From: Treponema sp.
GTDB lineage: Bacteria; Spirochaetota; Spirochaetia; Treponematales; Treponemataceae
DNA: 36,984 bases
Direction of reading: 5' to 3'
NCBI GenBank assembly: GCA_017421145.1
Contig: JAFOTA010000097.1
Location: 1-36,984 of the forward strand
Made by a program: the position numbers and the translations under genes. Shown one piece after another: positions 17,887 through 26,294 of this stretch; position 1 is the stretch's first letter; every line of letters starts with the position of its first letter. Below the pieces are notes generated by a model that was not told where the DNA came from, ran no database searches, and saw nothing but the letters and a program-made list of their open reading frames with translations.

Positions 17887-18834
17887 ATGATTTACGAAAT
17901 GAAAGTCATTTCCATGAGCGACGGAAACAAAAATGTTTTTCACAGATGGCTTCCTGACGACCGCGACAGCATAAAGCTTGTGATGATCCTGAGCCACGGA
18001 ATGGCGGAATATGCTGCAAGATACGGCAGGTTCGCATCGACCCTCACTTCAAAAGGGATAGCCCTGTTTGCCGAAGACCACCGCGGGCATGGTGAAACCG
18101 CAGCTCTTGCAGAAAAAGAAGGAACCGGAAAATTCGGCTATCTGAGCGACAAGGACGGATTTTTGCGCGTTGCAGAGGACATACATGAAGAAATCCTCAT
18201 GCTGAAAAAAGAATTCCCGGATAAAAAGATTGTGCTTTTCGGTCACAGCTTCGGATCCTTCGTTTCACAGTGCGTGATCGAAAAATATGGTCAAATTCTT
18301 GACGGATGCGTGCTTTGCGGAACTGCAGGCCCCCGTCCTATGACCATTGCGTTCGCCAAATTCGTGGGATCGCTGGTATGTGCGTTCGGCGGAAAAAAGA
18401 AAGAGTCAAAGCTCATAGACAAGCTTTCTTTCAGTCCGTACAACTCAAAGATCAAAAATCCCCGCACTGATTTTGACTGGCTTTCAAGGGACGAAGCTCA
18501 GGTTGACGCATACATAGCCCATCCATGGTGCGGATTCACATGTACCGGTGAATTCTACAGGGATCTTTTCAAGGGACTTTCGCTTATCCACAAAAAATCG
18601 ATGATGGCTTCTGTGCCTGCATCTCTTCCGGTGCTTTTCATAGACGGAACGGCCGATCCAGTCGGAAACTACAGCAAGACGGTGTCCGCACTGGCAGAAA
18701 TCTACAAAAAGAACGGCGTTTCTGATGTGGAGATAAAGCTGTATGAAGGCGCGCGCCATGAGCTTCTTAACGAAACGAACGGCGCGGAAGTGGAAGGCGA
18801 CGTGTTGAATTGGATAGAAAAACACTTTTTCTGA
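17887..18834 (+). CDS. Alpha/beta hydrolase, serine aminopeptidase S33 / monoacylglycerol lipase-like
   Basis: This 315-aa cytoplasmic hydrolase has a full catalytic triad. The nucleophile is S121 in FGHSFGSFVSQ, the acid is D257 in LFIDGTADPVG and the histidine is H291 in EGARHELLNE. The oxyanion strand is MILSHGMAEYAARYGRF and the segment FAEDHRGHGET is typical of lysophospholipase / monoacylglycerol lipase-like members of the S33 group. The natural substrate is unknown; an esterase or lysophospholipase role is the most likely. GGGAGG at 17875-17880 supports ATG 17887. The gene is divergent from the RlmD-type gene, with 73 nt between the start codons, and pcnB follows after its own promoter. 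Confidence 0.88.
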   Translation: MIYEMKVISMSDGNKNVFHRWLPDDRDSIKLVMILSHGMAEYAARYGRFASTLTSKGIALFAEDHRGHGETAALAEKEGTGKFGYLSDKDGFLRVAEDIHEEILMLKKEFPDKKIVLFGHSFGSFVSQCVIEKYGQILDGCVLCGTAGPRPMTIAFAKFVGSLVCAFGGKKKESKLIDKLSFSPYNSKIKNPRTDFDWLSRDEAQVDAYIAHPWCGFTCTGEFYRDLFKGLSLIHKKSMMASVPASLPVLFIDGTADPVGNYSKTVSALAEIYKKNGVSDVEIKLYEGARHELLNETNGAEVEGDVLNWIEKHFF

Positions 18835-18861
18835 TACGGCAATCTTGCTAGACAGGACGGC

Positions 18862-18890
18862 TTGACGCTTTTCTGCTTGAACATTAAAAT
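18862..18890 (+). promoter_or_regulatory. Promoter of pcnB, placed for a near-leaderless mRNA with GTG start
   Basis: TTGACG (18862-18867), a 17-nt spacer and TAAAAT (18885-18890) precede a GTG at 18901 by ten nt. The expected transcription start is 18897-18898. An in-frame ATG at 18889 overlaps the -10 box, and an in-frame TTG at 18862 lies in the -35 box, so neither can start the protein from this promoter. Confidence 0.6.
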
Positions 18891-18900
18891 GGTCTGCACT

Positions 18901-20007
18901 GTGCTTATACGTTACTCTACCGACAGCAAGGGCAGACCTGTACAGAAAGCTGTCATATATACAAAAGAAGAACATAACATTTCACTCAAAAGAATAGACG
19001 GGGACGCGGTTTATGTAATCCGCAGGCTCAGGGAAACCGGGTTCGATGCATACCTTGTCGGTGGTGCCGTCCGTGATCTGATCGTAGGAAGGACACCGAA
19101 AGATTTCGACATAGTGACCGATGCAACTCCAAGCCGCGTGAAAAGGATTTTCCACAACTCACGCATAATAGGAAGAAGATTCAGGCTCGTACACGTGATA
19201 TTCGGACAGAAAATTTTTGAAGTCAGCACGTTCAGGTCGATATGCGAAGGTTCGGTCGGAAACGTTTTCGGAACCATGGATGAGGACGTGCAGAGAAGGG
19301 ATTTTTCGCTCAACGCCCTCTACTATGATCCGGTGAAAGAGCAGGTGATAGATTACGTCAACGGTGTGAATGACATAAAAAAGGGGGTCGTCCGTCCGGT
19401 AATTCCGCTAGACAGGATATTCATAGAAGACCCGGTCAGGATGATCCGTGCGGTAAAATACAGCGCCACAACAGGCTGCGTGCTTCCGTGGAAACTTAAG
19501 AGAAAAATCCTGAAATCCGCCGATCTTCTTTCACCCGTTTCACCTTCAAGGCTCACCGAAGAAACTTTGAAGATAATCAACAGCGGGCATTCATACGCCA
19601 TAGTTTCAGGATTGATGGAAAGCGGGCTTTACCTCTATCTGCAGCCGGCCGCAACCAACCTCATGCTTGAAGACAAGAAATTCTGCGCCTCATACATGGA
19701 TAGCCTCAAAGACCTTGATTCGCATGTATCGTCATGTCCTGACTCAAGGCTCGGTGAAAGGCTCTATTTTATACTGAAAGATTTCGTTGCAAGCCTTACC
19801 GACTGGGATGCTGAAGTTAAAGGAGGAAGTGCAAACGCTGACCTCTACAAAATGACATGGGCAAGATGCAGGAATTTCATCCTCCCGATGAATCCCCAGA
19901 GAACGGAACTTGATTTTGCGATAAAGAAAATCCTTGACGGATACGGAATCCACATAAAGCAGGCAAAAAGAAAGACCAGGATCGTGCTCCCGCCGGAAGA
20001 AGACTGA
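18901..20007 (+). CDS. pcnB: Poly(A) polymerase I (PcnB-type nucleotidyltransferase)
   Basis: PcnB adds 3' poly(A) tails to RNA and so promotes decay. The 368-aa product starting at GTG 18901 has the class II nucleotidyltransferase head: GGAVRD at 54-59, the metal-binding D68 and D70 in KDFDIVTDATP, and the GRRFRLVHV motif at 91-99, which distinguishes PcnB from CCA-adding enzymes. RRDFSLNALYYDP and EDPVRMIRAVKYSA follow. The C-terminus is shorter than in enterobacteria but ends in the usual basic tail (KQAKRKTRIVLPP). The start is set by the promoter at 18862-18890 and by the family-like N-terminus MLIRYSTDSKGRPV. A longer reading from ATG 18889 is unlikely. It is convergent with the Asp23 fusion gene. 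Confidence 0.9.
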   Translation: MLIRYSTDSKGRPVQKAVIYTKEEHNISLKRIDGDAVYVIRRLRETGFDAYLVGGAVRDLIVGRTPKDFDIVTDATPSRVKRIFHNSRIIGRRFRLVHVIFGQKIFEVSTFRSICEGSVGNVFGTMDEDVQRRDFSLNALYYDPVKEQVIDYVNGVNDIKKGVVRPVIPLDRIFIEDPVRMIRAVKYSATTGCVLPWKLKRKILKSADLLSPVSPSRLTEETLKIINSGHSYAIVSGLMESGLYLYLQPAATNLMLEDKKFCASYMDSLKDLDSHVSSCPDSRLGERLYFILKDFVASLTDWDAEVKGGSANADLYKMTWARCRNFILPMNPQRTELDFAIKKILDGYGIHIKQAKRKTRIVLPPEED

Positions 20008-20031
20008 AAATCAGCCCGGATTTCATTTTTT
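20008..20031 (+). terminator. Weak intrinsic terminator of pcnB
   Basis: AAATC (20008-20012) pairs with GATTT (20019-20023) and is followed by CATTTTTT. The stem is only five base pairs and overlaps the end of the convergent gene, so this is a weak call. Confidence 0.35.
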
Positions 20032-20916
20032 CCTTGTCTTTTTCTTTGCTTCAAATCCGGTTATTTTGTCGATTATAATGTTCACGTCCTCGACGAGTAT
20101 GCCTGAACTGCGCTCAAGCTTGTCGGTAATGCACTGCTGAAGGTCGCGTATCAACCCGGTAAGCTGCCGGCCGAAAGGAACGTCCACCGTGACTATCAGC
20201 TTGTATCCGCTGGAGCTTGTTTTTATTGTAAGCTTTTTGATGCTGACCTGATCGTTGAATTCCTTGACGTATTTTACGACCATCTGCGTAACTGCCGCTT
20301 CGGACAATTCAACCCGGTCTTTCTTGCTGAATTCAGGTGCGACTATTGATTTTTCCCAGACTTTGGAATCTGAAGAAGCATGTTTTTTCAGCTTTCCCTT
20401 GCGCGTAAAAAAATCATGGAGGGATTTCACGAAAATCTGAGGATAGCTCTTTTTTATCTGCACCGCCGCAACCGGGATGACATGACGACCCTCGACGTTC
20501 CTGCTGTGGATGGCAGCCTGTATTTCCTCATCGCTTGCAATGCTGTGTATGTCGATTATCTTTTCCGGCGGAGGAAGCTGCAGTCTTTCGGCAATCTTTC
20601 TTGCCATCTTTTCGCTCGTGCCGATTATGAGGATTTTTTTGATTTTGTTGACCCTTATGGCTTTTGCAACTTCGTCACGGTATTCCTTGTCGTCGAACAA
20701 AGCGATGCGTACTGCACCCATGTACGTTTTTTCATGCTTTGCCGTGTGGCCTGCTATGATCTTGTCGTCCTGGATCAAAAGACCGTCGTCGATGAGGGCA
20801 GTAAGACCATATTTCTGAGCGACAAGCTTGGCATGATAGCTTTTTCCGGTGCCGCTCTCTCCCACTAGTGCGTATATCGTAAATTTCTGTTTAAAAAATA
20901 TTTTCAGTATTTTCAT
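20023..20916 (-). CDS. P-loop ATPase fused to an Asp23/Gls24-like domain
   Basis: This 297-aa protein joins two modules. The N-terminal part has a Walker A motif GESGTGKS at 19-26 and resembles a small nucleotide kinase or ATPase (KKILIIGTSEKMARKIAERL). The C-terminal part, about 205-297, has the strand and helix pattern of Asp23/Gls24 envelope-stress proteins (LSEAAVTQMVVKYV, KLIVTVDVPFGRQL, DVNIIIDKITGFE). A basic linker and tail surround it (FTRKGKLKKHA, AKKKTRKK). The function is unknown. The Asp23 part suggests an envelope- or stress-linked scaffold controlled by ATP. ATG 20916 has no clear ribosome binding site and lies 12 nt after a TATAAT. The RluA-type gene ends five nt upstream. Confidence 0.72.
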   Translation of the reverse strand: MKILKIFFKQKFTIYALVGESGTGKSYHAKLVAQKYGLTALIDDGLLIQDDKIIAGHTAKHEKTYMGAVRIALFDDKEYRDEVAKAIRVNKIKKILIIGTSEKMARKIAERLQLPPPEKIIDIHSIASDEEIQAAIHSRNVEGRHVIPVAAVQIKKSYPQIFVKSLHDFFTRKGKLKKHASSDSKVWEKSIVAPEFSKKDRVELSEAAVTQMVVKYVKEFNDQVSIKKLTIKTSSSGYKLIVTVDVPFGRQLTGLIRDLQQCITDKLERSSGILVEDVNIIIDKITGFEAKKKTRKK

Positions 20917-20921
20917 TCTTT

Positions 20922-21887
20922 TTAAAAAATTATAAGTTGTCCTGTTGATTTTATCAAGTTTAAATCAATTATTTTTTTGAAATCATCAGGAATGGGGCAT
21001 TCCAAAATAGGCGGAAGACCAAGCGGATTTTCTTCCGGGAATTCAAGTTTCGCCGCATGCAGGTAAAAAGTGCTCCCATGACCGCCGTATGCATTGTCCC
21101 CCAAAAGCGGGTGTCCGTGAAAAGCTGACTGGCATCTTATCTGATGTTTTCTTCCTGTGTCTATGCGGTATTCCATGAGGGTTATGTCCAGGCCGTCCTT
21201 TTTTCCGTATGCGACCGGGCGGGCGTGCGTGACCGCTTTTTTCCCTAAATCTCCGTCTTGAACGACCTTCACCCTGTAGAATCCTGAAATGCTTTCACCG
21301 TCAGAAATAAAATCTTCCCATGACACGGATTTTTCAAGCTTACCCTCGGAAATCCCAAGGTAGGTCTTTTTTATGAGCTTGTCCTGAAGGGCTTCGGAAA
21401 ACCATTTTGCACCTGTAAGGCTCCTTGAAAATGCGACCATTCCGCTTGTGTTCCTGTCAATCCTGTGAAGGGGACCTGATCTGAACGAAATGGAATCTTC
21501 CGCACCGGAATTTTTTCCAGAAATGATTTCACAAAGGCTCGTTTCCCCCGATGATGAAGGCTGCACGCTGATTCCGCGCGGTTTGTACACGACAAGCACA
21601 TGCTCGTTCTCAAAGACAGTCCTTATTTCCGGAAGGCGGGCAAGATTTTTTTTTCTTCCTGCGCTTTCCACGGAATTTTTTTCCAAAAGAAAAGCCGCAA
21701 CGGAGATTACGTCTCCCTCGTGTACTTTTGAATCGGAAGATGCTTTTTTCTGGTTCAATCTTACAAGTTTTTTCCTTATAATTTCATGGCAGTTGATTTC
21801 CGGGCTTTTTTCCAGAATCCTTTTGACAATCCTGTCCAATCTGCGTGAATCATCGTCCCTGCCGGCCGTAAAATCCTTGAAATCCAT
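20922..21887 (-). CDS. RluA-family 23S rRNA/tRNA pseudouridine synthase
   Basis: This enzyme isomerises specific uridines to pseudouridine in RNA. The 321-aa product has an N-terminal S4-like domain (about 15-65, SRRLDRIVKRIL to HEGDVISV) and the RluA catalytic core. The catalytic aspartate is D144 in LHRIDRNTSGMVAF. YKPRGISVQPSS and TGRKHQIRCQSAFHGHPLLGD are further family motifs. The S4 domain points to the RluC/RluD subgroup, but the target uridines cannot be read from sequence. ATG 21887 has no Shine-Dalgarno and lies eight nt after a TATAAC box. It is divergent from the Rnf-like operon. Confidence 0.9.
   Translation of the reverse strand: MDFKDFTAGRDDDSRRLDRIVKRILEKSPEINCHEIIRKKLVRLNQKKASSDSKVHEGDVISVAAFLLEKNSVESAGRKKNLARLPEIRTVFENEHVLVVYKPRGISVQPSSSGETSLCEIISGKNSGAEDSISFRSGPLHRIDRNTSGMVAFSRSLTGAKWFSEALQDKLIKKTYLGISEGKLEKSVSWEDFISDGESISGFYRVKVVQDGDLGKKAVTHARPVAYGKKDGLDITLMEYRIDTGRKHQIRCQSAFHGHPLLGDNAYGGHGSTFYLHAAKLEFPEENPLGLPPILECPIPDDFKKIIDLNLIKSTGQLIIF
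20929..20957 (-). promoter_or_regulatory. Promoter of the P-loop/Asp23 gene inside the end of the upstream gene
   Basis: On the minus strand TTGATA (20957-20952), 17 nt and a perfect TATAAT (20934-20929) overlap the last codons of the RluA-type gene. Twelve nt separate the -10 box from ATG 20916, predicting a leader of only about five to six nt. Confidence 0.55.
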
Positions 21888-21895
21888 ACCATATA

Positions 21896-21925
21896 GTTAT
21901 ATAATACAAAAGTTACTGTAGTCTA
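21896..21925 (-). promoter_or_regulatory. Promoter of the RluA-type gene, placed for a near-leaderless mRNA
   Basis: On the minus strand TAGACT (21925-21920), an 18-nt spacer and TATAAC (21901-21896) lie eight nt before ATG 21887. The -35 match is moderate. Confidence 0.4.
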
Positions 21926-21967
21926 GGGAAAATCCGCTAATCCTTACGCTGATTATACGGAGCATGC

Positions 21968-21995
21968 TAGACAAAACTTATTAATAGGATAGAAT
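21968..21995 (+). promoter_or_regulatory. Promoter of the Rnf-like operon, placed for a leaderless first gene
   Basis: TAGACA (21968-21973), a 16-nt spacer and TAGAAT (21990-21995) are followed by only six nt before ATG 22002. No usable Shine-Dalgarno is present; AGGA at 21986-21989 is too far upstream and would lie before the predicted transcript start. Confidence 0.55.
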
Positions 21996-22001
21996 ATAGC
22001 T

Positions 22002-22484
22002 ATGGATAATACGAAAGAACAGATAATCTCTTTTATCAGGAATCCTGTGCTATTGTCTTGCATTTTCAGCTGGTTGTCGGCTCAGTTCATAAAAACGCTC
22101 ATAAACCTTTTTTCCGGTAAAATCCACAGCGTGCAGGAGCTTTTCGAGCTGCTCATCTGGAGAACGGGCGGAATGCCTTCAAGCCACTCTGCACTGGTGG
22201 CCACGCTTTGCACGACCATAGCGTTCCGTTCAGGAATCAACAGCGACGTTTTCCTGCTTTCATTGGGATTTTTCATGGTGACGATCCGTGATGCGGTGGG
22301 TGTAAGGCGCGCCAACGGAATTCAGGCAAAAATCATAAACAAGATAGGCCGCTCTTTGGCTGAAAAAAAGCTCATAGATGATTTCAAGCCGGTCAAGGAA
22401 GTCAACGGGCATACTCCTGCGGAAGTAGCGATAGGATGCCTCATTGGATTTTTCATAGGCCTGGCTTTTTCTCTGTTCAAATGA
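22002..22484 (+). CDS. DUF212 / divergent PAP2-family membrane protein
   Basis: This 160-aa integral membrane protein has the DUF212 (divergent PAP2) signatures: GGMPSSHSALVATL at about 56-69, TIRDAVGVRRANGIQA in the middle and VNGHTPAEVAIGCLIGF near the end. The SSHS and GHTP histidines match the phosphatase-type active site of PAP2 enzymes, so a lipid-phosphate phosphatase role is possible. No substrate is known for this branch. There are about four membrane segments. It is the first gene of an eight-gene operon, 28 nt before the next gene. The start is probably leaderless: the -10 box ends six nt before the ATG and there is no ribosome binding site at the right distance. Confidence 0.85.
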   Translation: MDNTKEQIISFIRNPVLLSCIFSWLSAQFIKTLINLFSGKIHSVQELFELLIWRTGGMPSSHSALVATLCTTIAFRSGINSDVFLLSLGFFMVTIRDAVGVRRANGIQAKIINKIGRSLAEKKLIDDFKPVKEVNGHTPAEVAIGCLIGFFIGLAFSLFK

Positions 22485-22512
22485 GCTTTGCTTACATTAA
22501 AAATGTGGTGGG

Positions 22513-23928
22513 ATGATGAAATATAAATTCAGGCTGTTTCTATCAGTAATAGTTTTCCTCGTTTTTTTGCTCTGCTGTTTTGTGTTCAGGAGCATGCCGG
22601 TCGCAAAGATTTGGAGCAACTACAGCGTAATGTATACGGACAATTCCGTTCCTGAAGCTACGGTTCTTTTCTATCTTGAACAAGCCGGATGCCGCGACGT
22701 TATTTCGCTTTCAGGACAGAAAATGCCGCCCCTTTCGCAGTTCGTCATGCCGGAATCAATCGACGGCACATATCTTACGGAACGCCTCGGTTATTTCAGG
22801 GATGAAAGTTCATCTTACCAGCTGTTCTACATCCCGGAGCAGTATCAGGAAAAAGCAAAGTCAGCTGCGGTCGCGCTTATAAAAGGAACTGGTGCAGAAG
22901 CTGGCCTTGACGGACATGAGCAGTATCCTTGGCTTGTGCCTCTGATCAGCGTGGTGACATACCTTCTGCTTACTCTTGCATCAAAAAAGAAGGGCGTGTT
23001 CATGTTCTCCGCAATACTTCCGCTCGGCGTGGCTCTTTCACAGCCTTTCTACACGGTTGCCGCAGCAGTGTGCCTTTCTTTGGTCGCAATCTACCTCATA
23101 AACGGACTTTGGATACGAAGAAAATTCTTCACGGCCGTTTTCAGAAGCTTCTATATAGACATACTCATAGCGGCTTCGCTTGCAATTCCGTTCACTTCGT
23201 CGCTTACTGCAGGACTTCTCGGAGCGGGGGCATTTTTTGCCGTCTTCATGGCATTCATATTCCTCAAGGCACTGCATGAATACAGGGAATACAGAAGCTC
23301 GTTCTCGTTCGTTCCCATTTTTTCCGCATGGCAGATTCCGGTCATGTACAGAAAGACTGCAGGCTATGTGCTTGGTTCGGTGATTCCGCTGGCCGCACTG
23401 CTTGTTCTTTTCCTTGCTTCCACGCTCGTCACAACCACGTCTTCAATGTCGGGGCTTTCGGTTCCGTCGCCTGTTCTGTACGGGCAGAAATCCAACGGAA
23501 AAAAGCTTCCAGATGAAAATTCGTATTTTTCATGGGTTTGGAAAACAAGGGCATATCCGTACAAATCCCTGAACGACAAATCTGAGATAAAGGATCCTCA
23601 GGACGGTGACAAAATCGTTTCAAGCCACTTTACGGAAACATCACGCGGAATCGTAAAGTCGGAGGACATAATCTATACATACAACTCGAAATTCAGGGAC
23701 AAGCTCAAAAGTGAAGTCAGGAATTTTGATTACAACGCAATCGAAAAGCTGATGGTATTGCAGGACGAAAGCACGACGGTTTCCTATAACACGGGAATTG
23801 AAAGCAAGTCCGATTCCCAGCATAATACAATGAACATGTTCTTGCTTTTCATAGCAATAGCTGTTCCCATAATTCTATATGGAGTCTATTTTGGTTTTGG
23901 TCGGAAGAAAAATGAAAACAGTAAGTAA
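22513..23928 (+). CDS. Unknown multi-pass membrane protein of the Rnf-like operon
   Basis: I do not recognise this 471-aa protein. It has one N-terminal membrane segment (about 7-27) and an extracytoplasmic-looking domain of about 110 residues. A cluster of membrane segments follows from about 140 to 252, then one at about 283-304, a second soluble region (about 305-440) and a last segment (about 443-464) ending in a basic FGRKKNENSK. GGTGGG at 22507-22512 sits just before ATG 22513 and a second in-frame ATG at 22516, either of which may be used. Its end overlaps rnfC by 17 nt, so it is translationally tied to the Rnf-like genes and may be an accessory subunit. Confidence 0.75.
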   Translation: MMKYKFRLFLSVIVFLVFLLCCFVFRSMPVAKIWSNYSVMYTDNSVPEATVLFYLEQAGCRDVISLSGQKMPPLSQFVMPESIDGTYLTERLGYFRDESSSYQLFYIPEQYQEKAKSAAVALIKGTGAEAGLDGHEQYPWLVPLISVVTYLLLTLASKKKGVFMFSAILPLGVALSQPFYTVAAAVCLSLVAIYLINGLWIRRKFFTAVFRSFYIDILIAASLAIPFTSSLTAGLLGAGAFFAVFMAFIFLKALHEYREYRSSFSFVPIFSAWQIPVMYRKTAGYVLGSVIPLAALLVLFLASTLVTTTSSMSGLSVPSPVLYGQKSNGKKLPDENSYFSWVWKTRAYPYKSLNDKSEIKDPQDGDKIVSSHFTETSRGIVKSEDIIYTYNSKFRDKLKSEVRNFDYNAIEKLMVLQDESTTVSYNTGIESKSDSQHNTMNMFLLFIAIAVPIILYGVYFGFGRKKNENSK

Positions 23929-25219
23929 CATAACCCGTGACAAAAAATACAATTTTACGAATTCCGTAAGAGCTTTTTTGCCGCGTCATGCACTTGTCCC
24001 CCTGAACAAAGAAGGTGAGGACAACTTCACGTGCATAGTGAACCCAGGTGACAGCGTAACGGAAGGACAGATCGTCGGATTTTACATGGATGATGAGTCC
24101 GGAAAAAAGATTTATGTCCATGCATCGCTTCCTGGAAAAATCGAATCTTTCGAACAGTGCGGATTCCCGGACGGAAAAAAAGGCTCGGCATTGAAAATCC
24201 GTGTGGAAGGCTCCTTTTCTTTTTTGGGAAAGCTCGTTCAGGCCAACGAATGGCAGTGGAACAATGCGGAACAGATTCTTGCGGCTATATCAGAAAAAGG
24301 CGTCAGAAACACATTCGGAAAACCGGAAGACCTTGCCGTGCAGATTTCAAACTGCAAAGTGCAGAAGGGAAGGTTCCTGGTAATAAGGATGTTCGATGAT
24401 GACCCAAGCTACGAAACAGATACTTTCGTTGCAAAAAAGCATACGAAGGAAATTCTTGAAGGCGCACATATAGTTTCTCATGCTTTGAAAGCCAAGGGAA
24501 TCGTATTTGCGCTTCCGCAGAAAAGCCCGGTCGAAATCAGTGCCGATGAATTCGGCACGCTTCCTGTGTTCAAGATTGCAATGGATGACACGCGCTATCC
24601 CACTGGATTCGTACAGAATATCGTGCATGCGGTAAAAAAAGCGCAGAAAACTCAGGAGCAGGAATTGTTCGATTCAATAAGCCAGTTCGGTCTGTTCATC
24701 GATCCTGAAACCCTGTATTCTGTTTATGAAGCCGTCGTTCTCGGAAAACCGGTCGTGGAATCTTTCGTGCATGTTACGGGAAACTGCCTAAGGTCTTCGG
24801 CATTGCTCAGGGTCAGGATTGGTACTACGGTCAGAAGCCTCATGGAGCAGTGCGGCGGATGTGACAGGGCGCTCGGAAAAATAATCGTGAACGGAGTTGT
24901 GACCGGAGACTGCGTGGAATCGCTTGACACTATAATCACAAAAGACGTGAAGTCCGTGTCTTTCGTTCCAAAAAGCGAGCTTTCTGACCAAGAGAGGAAT
25001 CCATGCATAAGGTGCGGAAAATGCAGGAGCATCTGCCCGGAAGGAATTTTCCCGGATCTGATTTACAGGCACTGCAACGGCGGAAAAAAAATCGGGCGCG
25101 AAATGCTTTCAACTACGGCGTTGTGCTCAGGATGCTGCCTCTGCAATTCGGTCTGTCCGTCAAGGCTCCCGTTATGCCAGACAATCGATAATTTAAGGAA
25201 TGCTGAAAATGAAATTTAA
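23912..25219 (+). CDS. rnfC: RnfC-like iron-sulphur subunit, atypical
   Basis: In bona fide Rnf complexes RnfC is the peripheral subunit that takes electrons from or gives them to NADH. This 435-aa protein keeps the N-terminal barrel (NPGDSVTEGQIVGFYM, HASLPGKIES), the soluble linker block GTTVRSLMEQCGG and two complete 4Fe-4S motifs: C365/C368/C371/C375 and C405/C408/C411/C415, the latter followed by the family's PSRLPL. The nucleotide/flavin region is atypical. The glycine-rich GGAGFPT loop is replaced around 130-138 by GVRNTFGKP, and the ECEP-type acidic block by FDDDPSYETD (161-170). GGAAG before ATG 23912 supports that start over the in-frame ATG at 23879. It overlaps both neighbours. 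Confidence 0.82.
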   Translation: MKTVSNITRDKKYNFTNSVRAFLPRHALVPLNKEGEDNFTCIVNPGDSVTEGQIVGFYMDDESGKKIYVHASLPGKIESFEQCGFPDGKKGSALKIRVEGSFSFLGKLVQANEWQWNNAEQILAAISEKGVRNTFGKPEDLAVQISNCKVQKGRFLVIRMFDDDPSYETDTFVAKKHTKEILEGAHIVSHALKAKGIVFALPQKSPVEISADEFGTLPVFKIAMDDTRYPTGFVQNIVHAVKKAQKTQEQELFDSISQFGLFIDPETLYSVYEAVVLGKPVVESFVHVTGNCLRSSALLRVRIGTTVRSLMEQCGGCDRALGKIIVNGVVTGDCVESLDTIITKDVKSVSFVPKSELSDQERNPCIRCGKCRSICPEGIFPDLIYRHCNGGKKIGREMLSTTALCSGCCLCNSVCPSRLPLCQTIDNLRNAENEI

Positions 25220-26294
25220 CGAAATATTCAAAAAGCCGCAGAAAGCAGAATCTCTAAGACCGTTCTCATATCTTACGATGTCTGTTGGAACTGTGAGGAA
25301 ATTCATCCTCGTGATGATGGTGCCGCAGCTGATCATGCTTGCAATCACAAAATCATATGCGTCGCTTCTCATAGTGCTTTCATCTGCCGTTGCGTCCATG
25401 CTTTCGGAAATGGTGTTCTGCCTTTTATCAAAAAAGAAAATGGAATACCTTTCACCGCTCATTCAGGGAATCCTTACCGGACTTCTGATTCCTTCGGCAT
25501 ATTCAATAGTAGAAATCTTCTTCGTCGTTTTTGTCTCGATGTTCCTCGGAAAATATGTTTTCGGTGGGTTCGCCCGCTCATGGATAAACACTGTTGCACT
25601 TTCCGTTGCAATTGCATACATGCTGAACGTGCAGGCATTTTCAACGGTGGCAATCGGACCTGAATTCCTTTCAAATAGAAATGCGGCCCTTTCGTACATA
25701 CAAAGCCCGGATTTCCACATACTGAGCGCAGACTATGCCATAACCTCGTTCCTTAACAGGACTGTATTCAAGATCTTCGGAATCGTCATACCGGACGGAT
25801 ATATTTCGTTCTTCTGGGATACAGGCTTCCAGATTCCGGCATTCAGGTTCAATTTCATAACGCTTTTGTCATCTATCGTGCTGATGGCGCTTGACGTGAT
25901 CGACATGGTGGTTCCTTTCGTTTTTACGGCAGTCTACCTTCTTCTGGTACGCTTCGTATGTCCTATATTCACCGGTGCACCTGCATTCCAGGGCGACATG
26001 ATTTTTGCGCTTTTCACGAGCGGAACGCTTTTTTCAACCCTCTATCTTTTGCAGTGGTACGGAACGGTTCCTATAACGAAATCAGGTAAGCTCATATACG
26101 CTTCTCTTGCAGGACTTGTCGCATTCCTTGTAATGGGATACGGAAATTCTTCCGCCGGATATGTGTTCATGATTCTTATAATGAACCTTTTGTCAACGCT
26201 CGTGCAGATTTTTGAAAGCCGCATGGCAAGAAAGAAAATACAGTCAGTTCTCAATCCGAGAATCCAGGCAATAAAGGAGGCCGAAAATGTCTGA
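25209..26294 (+). CDS. rnfD: RnfD-like membrane subunit lacking the FMN attachment motif
   Basis: RnfD is a membrane subunit that in characterised complexes carries FMN bound covalently to a threonine in an SGAT motif. This 361-aa product clearly has the fold: ASMLSEMVFCLLSKKK, LIQGILTGLLIPSA, GKYVFGGFARSWINTVALSV and, near the end, GDMIFALFTSGTLFS and VPITKSGKLIYASLAG. I find no SGAT/SGAS-like motif between the conserved blocks, and the usual ATDPVTSP is LQWYGTVP here. About nine membrane segments are present. AAGGA at 25195-25199 supports ATG 25209; an earlier ATG at 25200 has no spacing from it. It overlaps rnfC by 11 nt and the next gene by 8 nt. Confidence 0.82.
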   Translation: MKFNEIFKKPQKAESLRPFSYLTMSVGTVRKFILVMMVPQLIMLAITKSYASLLIVLSSAVASMLSEMVFCLLSKKKMEYLSPLIQGILTGLLIPSAYSIVEIFFVVFVSMFLGKYVFGGFARSWINTVALSVAIAYMLNVQAFSTVAIGPEFLSNRNAALSYIQSPDFHILSADYAITSFLNRTVFKIFGIVIPDGYISFFWDTGFQIPAFRFNFITLLSSIVLMALDVIDMVVPFVFTAVYLLLVRFVCPIFTGAPAFQGDMIFALFTSGTLFSTLYLLQWYGTVPITKSGKLIYASLAGLVAFLVMGYGNSSAGYVFMILIMNLLSTLVQIFESRMARKKIQSVLNPRIQAIKEAENV

